A stretch of DNA of 64,000 nt from positions 69,268,792 through 69,332,791 of the forward strand of contig CM055312.2 in NCBI GenBank assembly GCA_029255685.2, in the 5' to 3' direction. The position numbers were made by a program, and so were the translations under genes. Under the pieces are notes generated by a model. That model made no database searches and had not been told where the DNA came from. It saw only the letters and a program-made list of their open reading frames with translations. This document shows, piece after piece, positions 57,961-64,000 of this stretch. Position 1 is the first letter of the stretch. The number at the start of each line of letters is the position of its first letter. Source of the DNA: Silene conica. Taxonomy: Eukaryota; Streptophyta; Magnoliopsida; Caryophyllales; Caryophyllaceae.

Positions 57961-60506
57961 ATCATATTTCTTTCAAAAAGCATAATTATAATCATAATAA
58001 TACTAATGCGCACACACTTGTGAACTATGGGCCCTCATACAGTTCTAAGAAATTCTTTGATGCCTTCAAATGTATTTACAATTTTCAAACATATAAGTCT
58101 TCGTATTACCTTGACGTGGATGACCAAACCATATATATAGACACCATACATGCCAAATACAAACTTCATACACTTTTACTCCATTAACTTGATGTGAGGG
58201 ATTTGGTGGGGAGGTCAAATTAGTATTCGGAAGGTTACAACGTTGCCATAACAACATGTAATAAACTGAAATTTTGAGTCAGTCACTCGACCGACTGTAT
58301 AATTCACTAGAACAAGTGGACCTATGAAACCTTCTACCAGCTTCCACTCGACTGAGTAAGATAGTCACTCAAACGAGTGGAAGTCACTCAGCCGAGTGTA
58401 AAGCTCACCCGAACAAGGAGAACTAGAGAACATATTGTCAGTCTCCACTCAACTGAGTAGGGGTCACTCGATCGAGTGAAACTTTCACTGGGCCGAGTGC
58501 TATTTGTGGCAAATATGCGAAAATCCGCGTGAGTGTCAACTTCTGCAATATATTGGTAATGTAAACGACTGATATACGTAGTTTTTAAAACTTTTTGACA
58601 TAAAGAAAAAGTTCGAAACACCAAAATTCATTTACATGCGAAACAACAATAACAATATTTTAGTTTAAGTCTTCAACCAACATAGCACTAAATTCAAATC
58701 TCTAGCTAACACACGTCTTCAACCTCACATATCAAATTTTGAGCTTCCTATATAGTATTAGCATTCGCAACGAAAATGTCAGAAGCATCAAGAATACCTT
58801 TCAGGATAGAGTAAAATTGATATTTGTTAGTTATTAACCATATATTTTGACTTTTAAGAACGATAATTTTTTTATCATTTTGCATATAGTCTTTTATAAC
58901 CATTACTAAGTATACAAAACCCAGTGCAAAAGAAGACTCTGATTCGAACACTCCACGTTCTTATTATTATTTTGATTTTTGTATCAAATAACAAATATCA
59001 TTTTCAGCCCAATTATTCGTTTGCCTATATCTAACATATTTTTACAAAGAATAAAAATGCAAACTAATAATTTGGACAAAAAGAGAGACTATATATGTAA
59101 CAATTACAGAAATAATCAATATTACAGAGTATTTTCTACTAGAGGATTTTGGTACTAGTGTTTCGATTACTTATTGTGTTTTATAGGATTGTATGGTTGA
59201 ATTATTATGCTAATAATTTGTTGTAATACATGAAATCAAGCACATGTCGACTAAATTTCGTGATGATCCGATCCGAAGTCATAAAATAAATTAAATTCCT
59301 CTCTTTGGCGACTGATTTTTTTAGTTTTGATTTTGGCACAAAAACCATAAAGAGGATATGAGACAATTGGTTATGCAGATGATCAAATTGGCCTTCAAAA
59401 ACATACCTAATATAGAGAGGTAAACAAGTTATTAAGATAACATAAATGGAATAAGTATAAAATGACCAAGGCGGATGAACTCTGTATACAGCTTAAGTAA
59501 TTATAAAACTACGTAATTCATAATTATATTTTTGAGCACCTATTACTCCGCTTGATCATATTACTGTACAATTAGAAAACTAAATCAAACACCAATTGAA
59601 ATCCAAATAATGTGCATATCAAAAATAAAATAAAGAAGTAATACATAAATCGATTGTATATGTACATGCAGTTATATACTAAAGATCTTGGTATTACATT
59701 TTATATATAGAATTTTTATATCATGCATAATGTCCAATCAACCGAAGATGAACGATCAAGTATAAATAATCACAAACAGGAAATTGATGACCTAATCTAA
59801 ACATTGTGAATTGAAATTTGTTAAAATAGCTAGAGTATGTAGTAAATGCAAAAATATAAATTGCAAATGCTAAATTTTGTAATAGATCCAATAAAACTAA
59901 GGATTAATTAAATCATCCATGATCATTAGGATTTTATACGCAAATTTAATTGCTGAAGAAATTTTGTTTTTTATTTATTTTGCAAAATATTTGAACTCAT
60001 TGAATCAAACATTATTCCCTTAATAATAAACAAACAAACACGAAAATGGAAATCATCATCTCTTTCATCCCCGTATCGCACCATACGTGTAAAATGGATA
60101 AAATAATATCAAATATATATGGACATGACAACGGGGTTTCATCCCGTAGGCATTATGTTCTTTTTTCGGTATCCATCGATTTGACCATATTTAACTACGT
60201 AAGACAGATATTTCTTCTTAAACAAGAATGTTATTTCGGAGACGGGAAAGTGGAATATATAACAAACCCATAAGTTGCAAACGTGAGTCGCAATATTCGT
60301 AGAAAAGGTAGTAAACAATAATATTCCTATTATACTTAAATTATCAATCTAGAATACATGAAATAAATTCGCAATTAAACTCATTACTTCATATTATCCC
60401 ATTTTTTAGCATTCATTGAGTTCGCTGAATCATGGATAATATCATAGATTCAGAATCATGATATTATCCTAATACTAATTATGTACTATCTTAGTAAAGG
60501 AGTACA

Positions 60507-60611
60507 ACCAATATAAATATGCCCAATTGACAGACACATTCTACCAAGTAATTCAAAACTAGCATTCAAATAAATTTTCAACTAGCTTAAAATCTCTAAT
60601 TTGGTGTGCAA
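60507..60611 (+). promoter_or_regulatory. Core promoter and 5' UTR of the small gene (unit 8)
   Basis: CCAAT at 60507 runs into TATAAATA at 60512-60519. Transcription would start near 60545, leaving a leader of about 65 bp without an upstream ATG. The block is almost identical in units 2, 3, 5 and 7. Confidence 0.5.
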
Positions 60612-61173
60612 ATGGCTGCTTCTTACGCACTCGACAATTTCAAGCCTACCGTTTTTTTCCCAATGGGTCCCCCTCCCTCTAAGGTAACATGCGCGAATAA
60701 TCTTAGGCATTTTGACATAAATATATAAGTAAAATTACATAATAAATTGTTGGTTAATACAACGACATTGATGTACGCATTTTGGCTCAATAATTTGTTT
60801 AACGTTATTAAAATAACTCTATTAAAAAATTTGATAAAAGTGAATAGATGAAGGAAAGGAAATGACTAGTTATTAGTAACAACCAAAAAGGCACCTTCAC
60901 CATTCAACAAGGTCGACCCGTCCAAAGGTTCCTATATATTATTGTTCGTGTATGATATTTGATTATAGTCAGTCATGCATGATTGTATTTTATTATCTGT
61001 ATAGTGATTATTTTATGTATGGTTTACTCTAATTAAAATAATTACATTTTCCTTAAACTTAATAATCAATATGTTTTTCATCATATATGCCTAAATCATT
61101 TTTTTACACTAACAATTAGTTGAACCATACGCAGATCACCAAAGATGAGGATAATGTTGCAGTCCCTGTGTAA
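60612..61173 (+). CDS. Small two-exon gene, unit 8 copy (looks intact), 36-residue protein of unknown function
   Basis: Exon 1 is 60612-60683 (MAASYALDNF..., PMGPPPSK). The intron is 60684-61134 (451 bp, GTAACA...CGCAG). Exon 2 is 61135-61173 (ITKDEDNVAVPV, TAA). A CCAAT/TATAAATA promoter precedes it, and AATAAA lies at about 61274. No signal peptide, transmembrane helix or cysteine is present; the product would be a soluble microprotein of about 4 kDa with a Pro-rich centre and acidic tail. Across array copies the coding substitutions are mostly at third positions. I know no family with this sequence. Weak points: very short exons, possible further exons, and no evidence of expression. Confidence 0.5.
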
Positions 61174-61520
61174 AATGAAGTTTTATTAAGTGTAGGCCAT
61201 AATGTTTTTGAAGTTGATTCCCTTTTAGTTCAATAATGTGGGTGTTTAATGATGTATTTCGCCTTATTACTGATAATAAAATAAATTGAGTTGGCTAATA
61301 CATTCAAGAATTTGTGTTCTTCATTTCACTTTTTTTACTGAGGTATGAAACTTATGAAGTCCTCTCCAAACAACTTAGAAGCTCAAATGCGCGATGCCTA
61401 TTTCCATTTCTTTGAAATTTTATCATCAAATAATTATGGAAACTTATAAAAGCTATGCCTTGATATTCATAGCACTAATTAGAACTAGGAATTGACGTGA
61501 AATAAAACATGAGAGCAACA

Positions 61521-64000
61521 ATCATATTTCTTTCAAAAAGCATAATTATAATCATAATAATACTAATGCGCACACACTTGTGAACTATGGGCCCTCATGC
61601 CGTTCTAAGAAATTCTTTGATGCCTTAAAATGTATTTACAATTTTCAAACATATAAGTCTTCGTATTACCTTGACGTGGATGACCAAACCATATATATAG
61701 ACACCATACATGCCAAATACAAACTTCATACACTTTTACTCGATTAACTTGATGTGAGGGATTTGGTGGGGAGGTCAAATTAGTATTCGGAAGGTTACAA
61801 CGTTGCCATAACAACATGTAATAAACTGAAATTTTGAGTCAGTCACTCGACCGACTGTATAATTCACTAGAACAAGTGGACCTATGAAACCTTCTTCCAG
61901 CTTTCACTCGACTGAGTAAGATAGTCACCCAAACGAGTGGAAGTCACTCAGCCGAGTGTATAGCTCACCCGAACAAGGAGAACTAGAGAACATATTGTCA
62001 GTCTCCACTCAACTGAGTAGGGGTCACTCGACCGAGTGAAACTTTCACTGGGTCGAGTGCTATTTGTGGCAAATATGCGAAAATCCGCGTGAGTGTCAAC
62101 TTCTGCAATATATTGGTAATGTAAACGACTGATATACGTAGTTTTTAAAACTTTTTGACATAAAGAAAAAGTTCGAAACACCTAAATTCATTTACCTGCG
62201 AAACAACAATAACAATATTTTAGTTTAAGTCTTCAACCAACATAGCACTAAATTCAAATCTCTAGCTAACACACGTCTTCAACCTCACATATCAAATTTT
62301 GAGCTTCCTATATAGTATTAGCATTCGCAACGAAAATGTCAGAAGCAACAAGAATACCTTTCAGGATAGAGTAAAATTGATATTTGTTAGTAATTAACCA
62401 TATATTTTGACTTTTAAGAACGATAATTTTTTTATCATTTTGCATATAGTCTTTTATAACCATTACTAAGTATACAAAACCCAATGCAAAAGAAGACTCT
62501 GATTCGAACACTCCACGTTCTTAATATTATTTTGATTTTCGTATCAAATAACTAATATCATTTTCAGCCCAATTATTCGTTTGCCTATATCTAACATATT
62601 TTTACAAAGAATAAAAATGCAAACTAATAATTTGGACAAAAAGAGAGACTATATATGTAACAATTACATAAATAATCAATATTACAGAGTATTTTCTACT
62701 AGAGGATTTTGGTACTAGTCTTTCGATTACTTATTGTGTTTTATAGGATTGTATGGTTGAATTATTATGCTAATAATTTTTTGTAATACATGAAATCAAG
62801 CACATGTCGACTAAATTTCGTGATGATCCGATCCGAAGTCATAAAATAAATTAAATTCCTCTCTTTGGCGACTGATTTTTTTAGTTTTGATTTTGGCACA
62901 AAAACCATAAAGAGGATATGAGACAATTGGTTATGCAGATGATCAAATTGGCCTTCAAAAACATACCTAATATAGAGAGGTAAACAAGTTATTAAGATAA
63001 CATAAATGGAATAAGTATAAAATGACCAAGGCGGATGAACTCTGTATACAGCTTAAGTAATTATAAAACTACGTAATTCATAATTATATTTTTGAGCACC
63101 TATTACTCCGCTTGATCATATTACTGTACAATTAGAAAACTAAATCAAACACCAATTGAAATCCAAATAATGTGCATATCAAAAATAAAATAAAGAAGTA
63201 ATACATAAATCGATTGTATATGTACATGCAGTTATATACTAAAGATCTTGGTATTACATTTTATATATAGAATTTTTATATCATGCATAATGTCCAATCA
63301 ACCGAAGATGAACGATCAAGTATAAATAATCACAAACAGGAAATTGATGACCTAATCTAAACATTGTGAATTGAAATTTGTTAAAATAGCTAGAGTATGT
63401 AGTAAATGCAAAAATATAAATTGCAAATGCTAAATTTTGTAATAGATCCAATAAAACTAAGGATTAATTAAATCATCCATGATCATTAGGATTTTATACG
63501 CAAATTTAATTGCTGAAGAAATTTTGTTTTTTATTTATTTTGCAAAATATTTGAACTCATTGAATCAAACATTATTCCCTTTATAATAAACAAACAAACA
63601 TGAAAATGGAAATCATCATCTCTTTCATCCCCGTATCGCACCATACGTGTAAAATGGATAAAATAATATCAAATATATATGGACATGACAACGGGGTTTC
63701 ATCCCGTAGGCATTATGTTCTTTTTTCGGTATCCATCGATTTGACCATATTTAACTACGTAAGACAGATATTTCTTCTTAAACAAGAATGTTATTTCGGA
63801 GACGGGAAAGTGGAATATATAAAAACCCATAAGTTGCAAACGTGAGTCGCAATATTCGTAGAAAAGGTAGTAAACAATAATATTCCTATTATACTTAAAT
63901 TATCAATCTAGAATACATGAAATAAATTCGCAATTAAACTCATTACTTCATATTATCCCATTTTTTAGCATTCATTGAGTTCGCTGAATCATGGATAATA
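61521..64000 (+). repeat. Array unit 9 (cut by the window edge)
   Basis: Left of about 61550 it carries unit-8-type variants, and right of about 61598 unit-7-type variants. Its small-gene exon 1 would fall near 64170, outside the window. Confidence 0.85.

Larger units (their letters stand above)
57961..61520 (+). repeat. Array unit 8 (full length, 3560 bp)
   Basis: Complete unit without insertions; the best reference copy. Content: palindrome segment (58257-58510), AT-rich middle, MEIIISF frame (60046-60273), small gene (60612-61173), 3' flank. Confidence 0.9.
20173..64000 (+). repeat. Tandem array of a ~3.56-kb unit (nine copies visible, continues past the window)
   Basis: Units start, by my choice, at the ATCATATTTCTT landmark: 20173, 21884, 24428, 36317, 39133, 42345, 54402, 57961 and 61521. 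Full units are 3559-3560 bp (units 7 and 8). Units 1, 2, 4, 5 and 6 carry private or shared internal deletions, and units 3 and 6 are stretched by retrotransposon insertions. In order, a full unit holds a TGTAATAAACTG...-led segment dense in CACTCGA/TCGAGTG palindromes, AT-rich non-coding sequence, a 75-81-codon frame starting MEIIISFIPVS, and then a tiny two-exon gene. Small minus-strand frames recurring in every unit (for example PSESFTRSSDPYSVEW) lie on the palindrome segment and differ freely between copies; I do not call them genes. At 3.56 kb with a gene inside, this is a gene-bearing amplicon rather than a classical satellite. Confidence 0.9.

Noticed and set aside
58388-58951. Recurring minus-strand frames (starting MVFRTFSL and MFESESS) in each array unit
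   Set aside because: They overlap the palindrome segment and AT-rich sequence, differ between copies mostly by non-synonymous changes, and have no promoter or splice context.
60046-60273. 75-81-codon plus-strand frame MEIIISFIPVS, present in several units
   Set aside because: Copies differ at many residues and at the stop, with no excess of silent change; it lies upstream of the small gene's promoter. Probably chance, although transcript data could reverse this.
20173-64000. Centromeric satellite
   Set aside because: The unit is about 3.56 kb, carries a gene-like structure, and varies by large deletions, unlike 150-400-bp centromere repeats.

Overview
The window looks like nuclear DNA of a flowering plant. 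It has GT-AG introns, a plant UBX-domain gene end, Copia and Gypsy LTR fossils with initiator-Met-tRNA primer sites, plant-type MULE, hAT and Stowaway elements, and tRNA-headed SINEs. The repeat style (long Gypsy LTRs, CACTCGA/TCGAGTG palindromes) makes me lean to a eudicot, perhaps Caryophyllales, but that is weak. There are no bacterial features, no rRNA, and no true tRNA genes.

Region 1 (1-2382) holds the last three coding exons of a host gene for a UBX-domain (CDC48/p97 cofactor) protein, with a Stowaway MITE in an intron. Region 2 (2391-14364) is a graveyard of DNA transposons, several with exact target-site duplications (TSDs). These are a hAT MITE (2391-2755), a 4.7-kb Mutator-like element (2883-7587), a second long-TIR MULE-like element (8309-11083) holding a Helitron end and a SINE, a probable Helitron (11226-13209), and a Tip100-like hAT (13673-14356) holding tRNA-like/SINE modules. 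The 4.7-kb element carries a plant-mobile-domain gene, a second convergent gene and CACGTCC palindrome arrays, but no recognisable transposase. Region 3 (14473-20172) is broken LTR-retrotransposon material (Copia, then a Gypsy LTR fragment with a SINE).

Region 4 (20173 to beyond 64000) is a tandem array of a roughly 3.56-kb unit. Nine copies are visible; several are shortened by private deletions, and the array runs off the right edge. Each full unit contains what looks like a complete tiny two-exon gene: TATA box, 24-codon exon, ~450-bp intron, 12-codon exon with stop, and AATAAA signal. It would encode a 36-residue protein I do not recognise. Two copies look intact and the others are damaged. 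Most base changes between coding copies are synonymous, so this is the best candidate here for something undescribed. The array was later invaded by a foldback MULE MITE (25982-26533), a solo Gypsy-type LTR (27110-34942) itself split by a second Gypsy element (28861-33835), a GGGCC-rich element (36780-37393), and a large non-coding retrotransposon derivative (44552-53503) that holds a Copia solo LTR (49459-50454).

The last three units show a very recent 7.1-kb, two-unit duplication whose junction can be placed to about 50 bp.
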